From Arthrobacter ruber (lineage in GTDB: Bacteria; Actinomycetota; Actinomycetes; Actinomycetales; Micrococcaceae): a stretch of 64,000 nt of DNA. The DNA lies in the NCBI RefSeq assembly GCF_002954225.1, contig NZ_PPTH01000018.1, positions 62,001 through 126,000 of the forward strand. The letters are read 5' to 3'. Below the pieces are notes generated by a model. It was not told the DNA's origin and ran no database searches. It worked only from the letters and a program-made list of their open reading frames with translations. Within the stretch, counting starts at the first letter, position 1; each line of letters starts with the position of its first letter. Made by a program: the position numbers and the translations under genes. Shown here in pieces: positions 17,335 to 26,257 of this stretch.

Positions 17335-18180
17335 ATGCAGAAGACCCGATACGCAGCAGCCGCGGTGGCCGCGGTGGCCGCACTGACGCTGTCCGCCTGT
17401 GGCGGCGGCGGCGAGAGCGCCGACAGCGGGAGCAGCGGCGAGGCCGGCGGTGGCGAGAGCCTCCGCATCGGCATCAAGTTCGACCAGCCCGGTCTCGGCT
17501 ACGACGAGGGCGGCTCCTACTCCGGCTTCGACGTCGACGTCGCGAAGTACGTGGCGAACGAGCTCGGCGTGACCGAGGAGAACATCGAGTTCGTGGAGGC
17601 CCCGTCCGCCAACCGCGAGAACCTGCTGTCCAACAACCAGGTGGACATGATCTTCGCGACCTACTCCATCACCGACACCCGCAAGCAGACCGTCGACTTC
17701 GCCGGTCCGTACTTCGTCGCGGGCCAGGACCTGCTCGTCCCGACGGACAGCGACATCACCGGACCCGAGGACCTCGAGGGCAAGAACCTCTGCTCGGTCA
17801 CCGGCTCCACCTCGGCACAGAAGATCAAGGACCAGTACCCGGGCGTGCAGCTCGTCGAGCAGCCGGGCTACGCCGAGTGCGTCACCGCGATGGGCGGCGG
17901 CCAGATCGACGCCGTCACCACCGATGACATCATCCTCGCCGGCCTCGCCGCCCAGGAGGCCAACGCCGGCAAGTTCAAGGTCGTCGGCAACACGTTCTCC
18001 GAGGAGAACTACGGTGTCGGCCTGCCCAAGGGCAGCGACAGGTGCGAGGACATCAACGCGGCCATCACGAAGATGATCGAGGACGGCGCGTGGGAGGAAG
18101 CGATCACCAGCAACACCGAGGGTGCCGACTACACCTTCAACGCCGAGCTGAACCCGCCGACGCCGGCGCCCTGCGCCTAG
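17335..18180 (+). CDS. gluB: glutamate ABC transporter substrate-binding lipoprotein
   Basis: 281 aa. Signal peptide with lipobox LSAC (Cys at ~22), a Gly/Ser-rich tether, then a family 3 solute-binding domain (GIKFDQPGLGYDEGGSYSG FDVDVAKYVANELG; then LCSVTGSTSAQK). The RBS AAGGAGAACC precedes ATG 17335. It captures glutamate or related amino acids outside the membrane and delivers them to GluCD. A strong hairpin lies directly downstream, before gluC. Confidence 0.92.
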   Translation: MQKTRYAAAAVAAVAALTLSACGGGGESADSGSSGEAGGGESLRIGIKFDQPGLGYDEGGSYSGFDVDVAKYVANELGVTEENIEFVEAPSANRENLLSNNQVDMIFATYSITDTRKQTVDFAGPYFVAGQDLLVPTDSDITGPEDLEGKNLCSVTGSTSAQKIKDQYPGVQLVEQPGYAECVTAMGGGQIDAVTTDDIILAGLAAQEANAGKFKVVGNTFSEENYGVGLPKGSDRCEDINAAITKMIEDGAWEEAITSNTEGADYTFNAELNPPTPAPCA

Positions 18181-18190
18181 TCGACCGTTC

Positions 18191-18230
18191 GCATCGGTGG
18201 GGTGGTCCGCCCGGACCACCCCACCGATGC
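18191..18230 (+). terminator. intercistronic hairpin gluB/gluC
   Basis: A 19-bp perfect stem with a 2-nt apex lies between the gluB stop and the gluC start, without a T-tract. It is likely an attenuator or 3'-end stabiliser that makes gluB mRNA more abundant than gluCD. Confidence 0.6.
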
Positions 18231-18259
18231 CATGTTCCCCACCAGGAAAGAGGTGAACC

Positions 18260-18937
18260 GTGGAGAACTACCTGTCGCTGTTCGAGACCTACGACGTCCC
18301 TGCCGCGTTCTGGGTCAACATCCAGTTGTCCTTCTGGGCCGCCCTCTGGGCCCTGGCCCTCGGTACCGTCCTGGCCCTGTTCCGCATCTCCCCCATCCCG
18401 AGCCTGCAGTGGTTCGGTGCGGCCTACGTCAACATCTTCCGTAACACCCCGCTGACGATCATCCTGGCCTTCGGCTTCCTCGGGCTGTTCTCCGTCATGC
18501 AGATCAGCCTGGCGTCCGAGCTCAACGTCAGCCTGTTCCGGATCGCCATCGTGGGGCTCGCGCTGTACCACGCAGCCTTCGTCTGCGAGGCGATCCGCAG
18601 CGGCGTCAACACCGTCCCGCTGGGTCAGGCCGAAGCGGCCCGTGCCATCGGGCTGAGCTTCCTGCCGGCAGCGCGCCTGATCATCCTGCCGCAAGCCTTC
18701 CGCGGCGCGATCGCCCCGCTCGGCAACGTGCTGATCGCCCTCATCAAGAACTCGACGGTCGCGGCCGCGGGCTCCGTCGCTGCCGAGGCCTCGGGACTGA
18801 TGAAGACCATGATCGAGTTCCGCTCGGACCTCGTCTTCCCGATCTTCCTCACCTTCGCGCTGGGCTTCGTGATCCTCGTGATCCCCGTCGGACTCCTCAC
18901 CACCTGGGCCTCACGGAAACTGGCGGTGGCACGATGA
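18260..18937 (+). CDS. gluC: glutamate ABC transporter permease
   Basis: 225 aa inner-membrane permease of the HisM/GlnP type. About five transmembrane helices; the EAA loop EAARAIGLSFLPAARLIILP contacts the ATPase. The GTG start follows a GAAAGAGGTG Shine-Dalgarno element. Its stop overlaps the gluD ATG (ATGA). Confidence 0.92.
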   Translation: MENYLSLFETYDVPAAFWVNIQLSFWAALWALALGTVLALFRISPIPSLQWFGAAYVNIFRNTPLTIILAFGFLGLFSVMQISLASELNVSLFRIAIVGLALYHAAFVCEAIRSGVNTVPLGQAEAARAIGLSFLPAARLIILPQAFRGAIAPLGNVLIALIKNSTVAAAGSVAAEASGLMKTMIEFRSDLVFPIFLTFALGFVILVIPVGLLTTWASRKLAVAR

Positions 18938-19803
18938 GCGCGCAGCAGGTCCTCTTCGACGCACCGGGACCCCGTGCGCGCAGGAACATCCTGATCGGCA
19001 ACATCGTGGGCGTCCTGATCGTCCTCGGGGTCCTCGCCTGGGTGATCTCCGCCCTCGCGGAGAAGGGCCAGTTCGCCGGGAGCATGTGGGCGCCGTTCCT
19101 GGAGTCCCGCACCTGGGAGTTCTTCATCCTGCCGGGCCTCGGCAACACCCTGAAGGCCGCCGCCATCGCGATCGTCACCTCGGTGGTCTTCGGGCTGGTC
19201 TTCGGCGTCGGCAGGCTCTCGCACGTGGCGCCGGTCCGCTGGATCGCCGGCGTGGTGGTCGAGTTCCTGCGGGCCGTGCCGGTACTGCTCATGATGATCT
19301 TCTTCTGGCTGGCGCTCGGCAGCTCCGGGGCCGTGAAACCGCAGGACGCCCCGCTCATCGCCGTGATCCTCGCCCTCACGCTCTACAACGGCTCCGTGAT
19401 CGCCGAACTCGTGCGCTCCGGCGTGCACGGACTGCCCCGGGGCCAGCGCGAGGCGGGCATGGCGATCGGCCTGACGCGCAACCAGTCGTTGCGGAACATC
19501 GAGGTACCGCAGGCGCTCATCGCCATGCTGCCCGCGCTGATCAGCCAGTTCGTGGTGATCCTCAAGGACTCCGCACTGGGCTTCATCATCACCTACCCGG
19601 AACTGCTGCAGTACACGCGGCGGCTCGGTGTCGGTGAGGGCAACGTGATCCCCTCGCTGTTCGTCGCAGCTGCGATCTTCATCGTCATCAACTTCGCGCT
19701 CTCGACCCTGGCCACGCGCCTGTCCGTGCTCCTGAGCTTCCGCACCAAGGGGCGGAAGCCGGTGGCACGGGAGGCCGTCGCGCTGGACGCCGCGTCCACA
19801 TGA
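18934..19803 (+). CDS. gluD: glutamate ABC transporter permease
   Basis: 289 aa second permease of the glutamate importer. An extended N-terminal cytoplasmic segment precedes the first helix (NILIGNIVGVLIVLGVLAWV). The HisM-type core carries the EAA loop REAGMAIGLTRNQSLRNIEV. Translationally coupled to gluC by the ATGA overlap. Followed by a strong terminator. Confidence 0.92.
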   Translation: MSAQQVLFDAPGPRARRNILIGNIVGVLIVLGVLAWVISALAEKGQFAGSMWAPFLESRTWEFFILPGLGNTLKAAAIAIVTSVVFGLVFGVGRLSHVAPVRWIAGVVVEFLRAVPVLLMMIFFWLALGSSGAVKPQDAPLIAVILALTLYNGSVIAELVRSGVHGLPRGQREAGMAIGLTRNQSLRNIEVPQALIAMLPALISQFVVILKDSALGFIITYPELLQYTRRLGVGEGNVIPSLFVAAAIFIVINFALSTLATRLSVLLSFRTKGRKPVAREAVALDAAST

Positions 19804-19836
19804 GTCCTGCATGGTAGCGGACGCGGACACGCACCG

Positions 19837-19874
19837 ACGACGAAGGGCCCGGCAACCGCCGGGCCCTTCGTCGT
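19837..19874. terminator. bidirectional terminator gluD/dapE
   Basis: 17-bp perfect stem (ACGACGAAGGGCCCGGC) with loop AACC between convergent gluD and dapE. Confidence 0.75.
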
Positions 19875-19946
19875 CCTCCCCCGGTCCGGGGAACCGGGCC
19901 CGGTGCCGGGAGGACACGATCGGAACGAACCTTCAGGACGGCCCGG

Positions 19947-21038
19947 TCAGGACAGCCAGTCCACCATGGCCTTCAGGCAGGCACGCACCGCGTCAGCGTG
20001 GACGTGCTCGTCGTCCGTGTGCGCCAGGAGCGCGTCGCCGGGGCCGAAGTTGACCGCGGGTACCCCGAGGGCACTGAACCGCGCGACATCGGTCCAGCCG
20101 TACTTGGGCTTGGGCTCCGCGCCCACCGCCGCGACGAACGCGGCCGCCGCCGGATGCTGCAGCCCGGGACGCGCGCCGGCGGCGGCGTCGGTCCGCTCCA
20201 CCGTGAAGCCCTCGAGCAGCGCCCGCACGTGTTCCTCCGCCTGGTCGGGGGTCTTGTCGGGGGCGAAGCGGTAGTTCACCTCGATCACCGCGCTGTCCGG
20301 GATCACGTTGCCTGCGGTGCCTCCGATGATCTTCACGGCATTGAGGCTCTCCCGGTAGTCCAGCCCGTCCACGTGGACCGTCGCGGGCTCGTGGTCCCGC
20401 AGCCGGACGAGGATCTCGGCGGCGCCGTGGATGGCGTTGACGCCCATCCAGGCCCTCGCGGAGTGGGACGCCCTGCCGGTCACGCGGACCTCGAAACGCG
20501 CCGTCCCGTTGCATCCGCCCTCCACCGTGCCGTCCGTGGGCTCCAGCAGGACGGCGAAGTCGGCCTGGAGCCACTCCGGATAGGACGCGGCCACGCGCCC
20601 GAGTCCGCTCAGCGACGCCTCGACCTCCTCGTGGTCGTAGAAGATGAACGTGATGTCGCGCGTCGGGTCCGGGAGCGCTGCGGCGAGTGCCAGCTGGACC
20701 GCGACGCCACCCTTCATGTCCGTGGCACCCCTGCCGTAGAGCACCTCACCGGCCCATGCGGACGGCACCGTCCCCCGTGCTCCGGGGGTGGTGGGCAGCG
20801 GCACGGTGTCGAGGTGTCCCGCCAGGATGACGCGCTCGGAACGGCCCAGCCGCGTCCGCGCCATCACGCAGTCGCCGTCGCGCACCACCTCGAGGTGGCC
20901 CAGGCGCCGCAGTGCGTGTTCGACGGCGTCGGCGACGGCCCCCTCGTTGCCGGAGACGCTCTCGATGTCGATGAGCCGGGCCGTCAGGTGGGCCACGTCG
21001 GAAGCGGGATCGAGCTCCGCGGAGGAGAGAGGAATCAT
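19947..21038 (-). CDS. dapE: succinyl-diaminopimelate desuccinylase
   Basis: 363 aa M20-family metallohydrolase. It cleaves N-succinyl-LL-2,6-diaminopimelate to succinate and LL-DAP for lysine and peptidoglycan. Zinc-site motifs: [24 protein letters not shown], the catalytic-base region [10 protein letters not shown], and a dimerisation domain containing [12 protein letters not shown]. The start codons of dapE and dapD are only 33 bp apart and divergent. A TAGTGT -10 box is six bases before the ATG, so dapE is probably leaderless. Confidence 0.94.
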   Translation of the reverse strand: MIPLSSAELDPASDVAHLTARLIDIESVSGNEGAVADAVEHALRRLGHLEVVRDGDCVMARTRLGRSERVILAGHLDTVPLPTTPGARGTVPSAWAGEVLYGRGATDMKGGVAVQLALAAALPDPTRDITFIFYDHEEVEASLSGLGRVAASYPEWLQADFAVLLEPTDGTVEGGCNGTARFEVRVTGRASHSARAWMGVNAIHGAAEILVRLRDHEPATVHVDGLDYRESLNAVKIIGGTAGNVIPDSAVIEVNYRFAPDKTPDQAEEHVRALLEGFTVERTDAAAGARPGLQHPAAAAFVAAVGAEPKPKYGWTDVARFSALGVPAVNFGPGDALLAHTDDEHVHADAVRACLKAMVDWLS

Positions 21039-21044
21039 GCTGCA

Positions 21045-21050
21045 ACACTA
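21045..21050 (-). promoter_or_regulatory. -10 box of dapE (leaderless)
   Basis: TAGTGT on the minus strand, six bases before the dapE ATG; it faces the dapD -10 at 21059-21064. Confidence 0.5.
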
Positions 21051-21058
21051 TCGCTCGG

Positions 21059-21064
21059 TAGACT
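21059..21064 (+). promoter_or_regulatory. -10 box of dapD (leaderless)
   Basis: TAGACT, seven bases before the dapD ATG at 21072; no Shine-Dalgarno. Confidence 0.5.
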
Positions 21065-21071
21065 CGGACCC

Positions 21072-22043
21072 ATGACTCCTCCCCTGCCCAGCCCGTCCAT
21101 GCCCGGCACCACCGACCGCGTGGCCGGGGGCCTCGGCCTCGCCACGGTCGCCGCCGACGGCACCGTCCTGGACACCTGGTTCCCCGCGCCGCGGCTCGGC
21201 GGGGACGGGGACACCTCCACCCATCTGCGCGACACGCTGGAGGCCCTCGCCGAGGCCGGCGTGGACAATGCCCGGAAGGTCACCCAGCGCGTCGTCGACC
21301 TGACCATCGACCTCGACGCCGCCCCGGCAGGCACCGAGGACGCCTATCTGCGGCTCCACCTCCTCTCCCATCGGCTGGTGCAGCCCAACTCGATCAATCT
21401 CGACGGCATCTTCGGCCTGCTTCCCAACGTGGTGTGGACGAACCACGGGCCCGCGCCGGTGCAGGACTTCGAGACCGTGCGCGCGGCCCTGCGGGCCCGC
21501 GGCCCGGTGGCGGTGCACGGCGTGGACAAGTTCCCCCGCATGGTGGACTACGTGGTGCCCGCCGGGGTACGCATCGCCGATGCGGACCGCGTGCGCCTGG
21601 GTGCGCACCTCGCCGACGGCACCACGGTGATGCACGAGGGCTTCGTGAACTTCAACGCCGGGACGCTCGGGCACTCCATGGTGGAGGGCCGCATCTCGGC
21701 GGGCGTCGTCGTCGGCGACGGCTCGGACGTGGGCGGGGGGGCCTCCATCATGGGGACGCTCTCGGGCGGCGGCAAGGAACGCATCACCATCGGCGAGCGG
21801 TGCCTGCTCGGTGCGGAATCGGGTGTGGGCATCTCCCTCGGGGACGACTGCGTGGTCGAGGCCGGGCTCTACCTCACGGCGGGCACCAAGGTGACGCTGC
21901 AGGACGGGACGGTCGTGAAGGCGAGTGCGCTCTCGGGCGAGTCCGGCATCCTGTTCCTGCGCAACTCCACGACCGGAGCCGTCGAGGCGCGCCCCCGTAC
22001 CGGGGACGGCATCGCCCTCAACCCGGCCCTGCACGCCAACTAG
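21072..22043 (+). CDS. dapD: tetrahydrodipicolinate N-succinyltransferase
   Basis: 323 aa. Adds succinyl to 2,3,4,5-tetrahydropyridine-2,6-dicarboxylate, the branch step of the succinylase DAP route. The C-terminal half is a left-handed beta-helix of hexapeptide repeats ([19 protein letters not shown], then [20 protein letters not shown] and [18 protein letters not shown]), characteristic of the actinobacterial trimeric DapD group. ATG 21072 is chosen; the open frame continues upstream antisense through dapE. Forms a divergent pair with dapE, as Rv1201c/Rv1202. Confidence 0.94.
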   Translation: MTPPLPSPSMPGTTDRVAGGLGLATVAADGTVLDTWFPAPRLGGDGDTSTHLRDTLEALAEAGVDNARKVTQRVVDLTIDLDAAPAGTEDAYLRLHLLSHRLVQPNSINLDGIFGLLPNVVWTNHGPAPVQDFETVRAALRARGPVAVHGVDKFPRMVDYVVPAGVRIADADRVRLGAHLADGTTVMHEGFVNFNAGTLGHSMVEGRISAGVVVGDGSDVGGGASIMGTLSGGGKERITIGERCLLGAESGVGISLGDDCVVEAGLYLTAGTKVTLQDGTVVKASALSGESGILFLRNSTTGAVEARPRTGDGIALNPALHAN

Positions 22044-22046
22044 CAC

Positions 22047-22925
22047 GTGGCTCCGCGTGGTCCTTCCGCCGCGGTCCGGCGCCGGAGGCGCCGGCTGCGG
22101 ACCGGCGTCCTGCTCACCGCCCTGGTGGCCGTCGTCGTCGGCGGGACCGCCGTCGCCGTGCACCACCTCGACGACAGCGAGGTGCTGGTGCGGGAGCGCT
22201 GCAGTGCCACGGTGGGCGCGGACACGTTCGAACTCACGCCCACCCAGGCGGGCAACGCGGCCCTGATCGCGGGCGTCGCCGTCCGGCGGGGCCTGCCGGC
22301 GCGTGCCGCGTCGATCGCGATCGCCACCGCGATCCAGGAGTCGCGGCTGGAGAACATCGGCTACGGCGACGACGCCGGACCCGACTCCCGTGGCCTGTTC
22401 CAGCAGCGCCCCTCGCAGGGCTGGGGCACGGAGGAGCAGATCATGATGCCCCTCTACGCCACCGGGGCCTTCTACGACGCCCTCGTGCAGGTGCCGGGAT
22501 ACGAGACGCTGCCGATCACCCAGGCCGCGCAGACCGTCCAGCGCTCCGCCTTCCCGGACGCGTACGCGGACCACGAGCCCGAGGGCCGGGCCTTCGCCTC
22601 GGCTCTCACCGGCAACTCCCCCGCCGCCCTCGACTGCACGCTGCGCGGACCGACCGGGACAGGCGACGCGCTGGCCCTGTCCGCAGCCGCGGAGGAGGTC
22701 TTCGGGCCGCTCGGCGGGGTGGTGGACGGGAACCGGCTGACGCTGGAACTCACCGGCGCCACCGGGTGGGCAGCGGCGCAGTGGGCCGTGGCGAACGCCT
22801 CCACCCACTCGATCACCTCGGTGGAGCACGCCGGTCTCCGGTGGGTGCGGTCCGACGGCGGGTGGACGTCGGCGACGTCGGCCCCCGGCACGCTCGTCAT
22901 CACCGTCGCGGGCGTGACGCCCTGA
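22047..22925 (+). CDS. membrane-anchored lysozyme-like protein of unknown function
   Basis: 292 aa. A basic N-terminus (RRRRRRLR) precedes one transmembrane helix (~21-41), then an extracytoplasmic domain. Residues ~95-150 carry AIQESRLENIGYGD, GLFQQRPSQGWGTEEQ and YATGAFYDAL, a lysozyme/transglycosylase-like fold motif with a plausible catalytic Glu in QES. The GTG start is 3 nt after the dapD stop, so it is probably co-transcribed with the DAP gene. A cell-wall role is an inference. Homologues are sometimes labelled 'heavy metal transporter', which the sequence does not support. Confidence 0.7.
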   Translation: MAPRGPSAAVRRRRRRLRTGVLLTALVAVVVGGTAVAVHHLDDSEVLVRERCSATVGADTFELTPTQAGNAALIAGVAVRRGLPARAASIAIATAIQESRLENIGYGDDAGPDSRGLFQQRPSQGWGTEEQIMMPLYATGAFYDALVQVPGYETLPITQAAQTVQRSAFPDAYADHEPEGRAFASALTGNSPAALDCTLRGPTGTGDALALSAAAEEVFGPLGGVVDGNRLTLELTGATGWAAAQWAVANASTHSITSVEHAGLRWVRSDGGWTSATSAPGTLVITVAGVTP

Positions 22926-22963
22926 GCCGGTGCCGGGAACCCGTCAGGTACAGGGGTGAGGAC

Positions 22964-23575
22964 TCAGGCCAGCATCCTCACGACGGGTTCCACGTAGCTG
23001 CGGAAGGAGCGCTCGTCGTCGACCAGTTCCTGGCACATGATGAGTTTGTCCGGCTCCACCCACCACGCCCTGCGGACCCCGAGCGGCAGTTCCACGATCT
23101 CCAGGGTGAAGCGGCGGGCGTCGCGGCCCAGCTCGAGCTCGCGTTCCTGCAGCAGGCGTCCCAGCAGGTACTCCATGCTCTCGGCCCCGCGGGCGCCCGT
23201 GTGCAGGGCGTACTCGGCGCACCGCTCCTCGGCCCAGTCCATCGCCGCCCCGAAATGGGCCCTCAGCAGTGACTTGAGCGCCTCCATGCCGTCCAGGGCC
23301 TCGAAGCGGGGCGGGACGGGCAGCACGGCGTCGCCGATCGGACGGGCGAGGAGGCCGTGCCACCACGCCTCCCACTCGACCCTCAGCGCCGTCGCTCCCC
23401 CGGGCCCGCTCAGGCGCCGCGTGTCGACGGTCCGCACGGGAGGGATCACCGGTGGAAGCGCGGGCCGGCCCACCCCGCGCAGCCCTGCGCAGTCGCGCAG
23501 GTAGAGCGCCACGAGCAGCACTTCCGACGTGTCCACGCTGAAGTAGGCAGTGTGGCCGTGTTCGGGGTTCGACAT
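22964..23575 (-). CDS. conserved hypothetical protein
   Basis: 203 aa, soluble, no signal or membrane segment. I do not recognise a domain. Codon pattern, a good Shine-Dalgarno (GAAGGAGG) before ATG 23575 and convergence with the preceding gene support a real gene. Trp/Arg/Glu-rich C-terminal half (RRAWWVEPDKLIMCQELVDD). Confidence 0.7.
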   Translation of the reverse strand: MSNPEHGHTAYFSVDTSEVLLVALYLRDCAGLRGVGRPALPPVIPPVRTVDTRRLSGPGGATALRVEWEAWWHGLLARPIGDAVLPVPPRFEALDGMEALKSLLRAHFGAAMDWAEERCAEYALHTGARGAESMEYLLGRLLQERELELGRDARRFTLEIVELPLGVRRAWWVEPDKLIMCQELVDDERSFRSYVEPVVRMLA

Positions 23576-23689
23576 GGGCCTCCTTCGTCCCTGCCAGGCT
23601 GCTCCCTAGAGTAGCCCCCGGCCGGATACCGCTTCAAAGACCGAAGACCTCTCGACGTATGCCGTCGGGGCGGGGCCGCGGCACCGACC

Positions 23690-23695
23690 TAGGAT
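23690..23695 (+). promoter_or_regulatory. -10 box, leaderless promoter of galE
   Basis: TAGGAT six bases before the galE ATG at 23702. GGATGGAAG could instead act as a short Shine-Dalgarno. Confidence 0.4.
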
Positions 23696-23701
23696 GGAAG
23701 C

Positions 23702-24727
23702 ATGAAGATCCTCGTTACCGGTGGCAGCGGCTACATCGGCTCGCACACCGTCCTGACCCTGCTCGACCACGGCCACGACGTCGTCGTGGTCGACAACCTC
23801 GCGAACTCCACCGTCACCTCGCTCGACCGCGTCGCGGCCCTGGCCGGACGCGCGGCGACCTTCCACCAGGCCGATCTCCTCGACGAGCCGCGGCTGCGTG
23901 CCATCTTCGCCGAGGAGCAGGTGGACGCCGTCATCCACTTCGCCGGGCTGAAGGCGGTGGGCGAGTCGGTCGAGAAGCCGCTGTACTACTACTCCAACAA
24001 CGTGGGCGGCACCCTGAACCTGCTGCGGGTGATGGACGACGCCGATGTGCGCACGCTCGTGTTCAGCTCCTCGGCGACGGTCTACGGCGCCTCGGAGGAA
24101 GTGCCCCTGACGGAGAAGCTGCCCCTCGACGCAGTGAACCCGTACGGGCGCACGAAGGAGCAGATCGAGGACATCCTGAGCGACCTCGGTGCCGCCGATC
24201 CGCGCTGGAACATCGCCCTGCTGCGCTACTTCAACCCGGTGGGAGCCCACGCCTCGGGGACCATCGGCGAGGACCCCACCGGTATCCCCAACAACCTCCT
24301 GCCGTTCGTGGCGCAGGTGGCCGTGGGCCGGCGCGAGAAGGTCCTGGTGTTCGGCAACGACTACCCCACCAAGGACGGGACGGGTGTGCGCGACTACATC
24401 CACGTCGTCGACCTCGCCGAGGGACACCTCGCGGCCCTGGACTACCTCGTGGCCCGCGGCGGCGTGCACACGTGGAACCTGGGGACGGGCAACGGGTCCT
24501 CGGTGCTGGAGGTCCTCGCGGCCTTCTCGGCCGCCGTGGGCCGCGACGTCCCCTACGAGTTCGCCCCCCGCCGGCCCGGGGACGCCGCCGTCAGCTATGC
24601 GGATCCGTCGTCGGCCCTCGCCGACCTCGGCTGGTCCGCCCGCCGCACCCTCACCGACATGTGCGAGGACCACTGGCGCTGGCAGAAGAACAACCCGCAG
24701 GGCTACGCCACCGTCTCCGGCGACTGA
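23702..24727 (+). CDS. galE: UDP-glucose 4-epimerase
   Basis: 341 aa extended short-chain dehydrogenase. It interconverts UDP-glucose and UDP-galactose, feeding wall polysaccharide or galactose use. NAD-binding GGSGYIGSHT at residues 7-16, VVDNL, the catalytic Ser in VFSSSATVYG and YGRTK (YxxxK). Normal length. Followed by a very strong terminator. Confidence 0.94.
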   Translation: MKILVTGGSGYIGSHTVLTLLDHGHDVVVVDNLANSTVTSLDRVAALAGRAATFHQADLLDEPRLRAIFAEEQVDAVIHFAGLKAVGESVEKPLYYYSNNVGGTLNLLRVMDDADVRTLVFSSSATVYGASEEVPLTEKLPLDAVNPYGRTKEQIEDILSDLGAADPRWNIALLRYFNPVGAHASGTIGEDPTGIPNNLLPFVAQVAVGRREKVLVFGNDYPTKDGTGVRDYIHVVDLAEGHLAALDYLVARGGVHTWNLGTGNGSSVLEVLAAFSAAVGRDVPYEFAPRRPGDAAVSYADPSSALADLGWSARRTLTDMCEDHWRWQKNNPQGYATVSGD

Positions 24728-24740
24728 CCCGCCCCTGCAC

Positions 24741-24790
24741 AGGACGACGGCGGCCGCCCACCCGGGAGGGTGGGCGGCCGCCGTCGTCCT
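24741..24790. terminator. bidirectional terminator galE/gltA
   Basis: 23-bp perfect stem with a GGGA loop between convergent galE and gltA. It contains the ACGACGGCGGCC core also present in two other terminators in this window. Confidence 0.8.
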
Positions 24791-24798
24791 GCGTGCGA

Positions 24799-26082
24799 TC
24801 AGTTCGCGGGGTAGTGGCGCTCTCCCTCACCCGTGTACAGCTGGCGGGGGCGGCCGATCTTCGTCTGCGGATCCTGCATCATCTCGCGCCACTGGGCGAT
24901 CCAGCCCGGGAGGCGTCCGATCGCGAAGAGCACGGTGAACATCTTCTCCGGGAACCCCATGGCCTTGTAGATGAGGCCCGTGTAGAAGTCCACGTTCGGG
25001 TAGAGCTTCCGCTCGATGAAGTAGTCGTCGGCGAGGGCCTTCTCCTCGAGCCGCATGGCGATGTCGAGCAGCTCGTCGTTGCCGCCGAGCTTGCTGAGGA
25101 TGTCGTGGGCCGTGGCCTTGACGATCTTCGCGCGCGGGTCGTAGTTCTTGTAGACGCGGTGCCCGAAGCCCATGAGCTTCACGCCGTCTTCCTTGTTCTT
25201 GACCTTCTCCATGAAGTCCTCGGGCTGCATGCCCTTGGCCTTGATGTCGCGCAGCATGTTGAGCACGGCCTCGTTGGCGCCGCCGTGGAGCGGGCCGAAG
25301 AGCGCATTGATGCCGGCCGAGACGGAGGCGAACATGTTGGCGTTCGAGCTGCCGACGAGCCGCACGGTCGACGTCGAGCAGTTCTGCTCGTGGTCCGCGT
25401 GCAGGATGAGCAGCAGGTCCAGGGCCTTGACCATCATCGGGTCGAGGTCGTAGGGCTCGGCGGGCAGGCCGAAGGAGAGCCGCAGGAAGTTCTCCACCAG
25501 GTTCATGGAGTTGTCGGGGTACAGCATGGGCTGGCCGATGGACTTCTTGTGCGCGTAGGCCGCGATCACGGGCAGCTTCGCCATGAGGCGGAACGTCGAG
25601 AGCTCCACCTGCTCGTCGTCGAACGGATCCAGCGAGTCCTGGTAGAAGGTGGACAGCGCCGAGACGGCCGAGGACAGCACCGGCATGGGGTGCGCGTCGC
25701 GGGGGAACCCGCCGAAGAAGCCCTTGAGCTCCTCGTGCAGCAGCGTGTGGCGGCGGATGCGTCCGTCGAACGCGCTCAGTTCCTGCGGCGTCGGCAGGTT
25801 GCCGTAGATCAGGAGATAGGAGACCTCGAGGAAGCTGGAGTTCTTCGCCAGCTCCTCGATCGGGTACCCGCGGTAGCGCAGGATGCCGGCGTCGCCGTCG
25901 ATGTAGGTGATCGCGGACGTCGTGGCCGCGGTGTTCATGAAGCCGGGGTCGAAGGTGACCTGGCCCGTCTGCTTCAGCAGTTTGGACACGTCGTAGCCGT
26001 TGTTGCCTTCGACGGCGGGCACCAGCGGCAGGCTGAGCTCCCCGCCGCCGTAGTGCAGGGAAGCAGCATTCTGCTCGGTCAT
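24799..26082 (-). CDS. gltA: citrate synthase
   Basis: 427 aa type II citrate synthase: oxaloacetate + acetyl-CoA to citrate, TCA entry. Motifs: DGDAGILRYRGYPIEELA, the catalytic His in LILHADHEQN, GPLHGGANEAV, MGFGHRVYKNYDPRA, and the catalytic Asp region NVDFYTGL. ATG 26082 is preceded by GAAGGAG; the frame opens 21 codons earlier at 26145 but that part lacks homology. A ~175-bp leader separates it from dapC. Confidence 0.94.
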   Translation of the reverse strand: MTEQNAASLHYGGGELSLPLVPAVEGNNGYDVSKLLKQTGQVTFDPGFMNTAATTSAITYIDGDAGILRYRGYPIEELAKNSSFLEVSYLLIYGNLPTPQELSAFDGRIRRHTLLHEELKGFFGGFPRDAHPMPVLSSAVSALSTFYQDSLDPFDDEQVELSTFRLMAKLPVIAAYAHKKSIGQPMLYPDNSMNLVENFLRLSFGLPAEPYDLDPMMVKALDLLLILHADHEQNCSTSTVRLVGSSNANMFASVSAGINALFGPLHGGANEAVLNMLRDIKAKGMQPEDFMEKVKNKEDGVKLMGFGHRVYKNYDPRAKIVKATAHDILSKLGGNDELLDIAMRLEEKALADDYFIERKLYPNVDFYTGLIYKAMGFPEKMFTVLFAIGRLPGWIAQWREMMQDPQTKIGRPRQLYTGEGERHYPAN

Positions 26083-26257
26083 AGGTTCTCCTTCAGGAGC
26101 TGGAGCGAGGTCCTCGCCATTATTCGTCACTACGCAGGAGGACACACATCATTCCGGGGACAGCACATTCAAGCGAAACGCTACCGTCAGCGAGCCCCTG
26201 ATCGCTAATCCTGCTGCCCTTCGCGCACCGGGGCACGGGCCGTCGGCCGGCTCCTCG

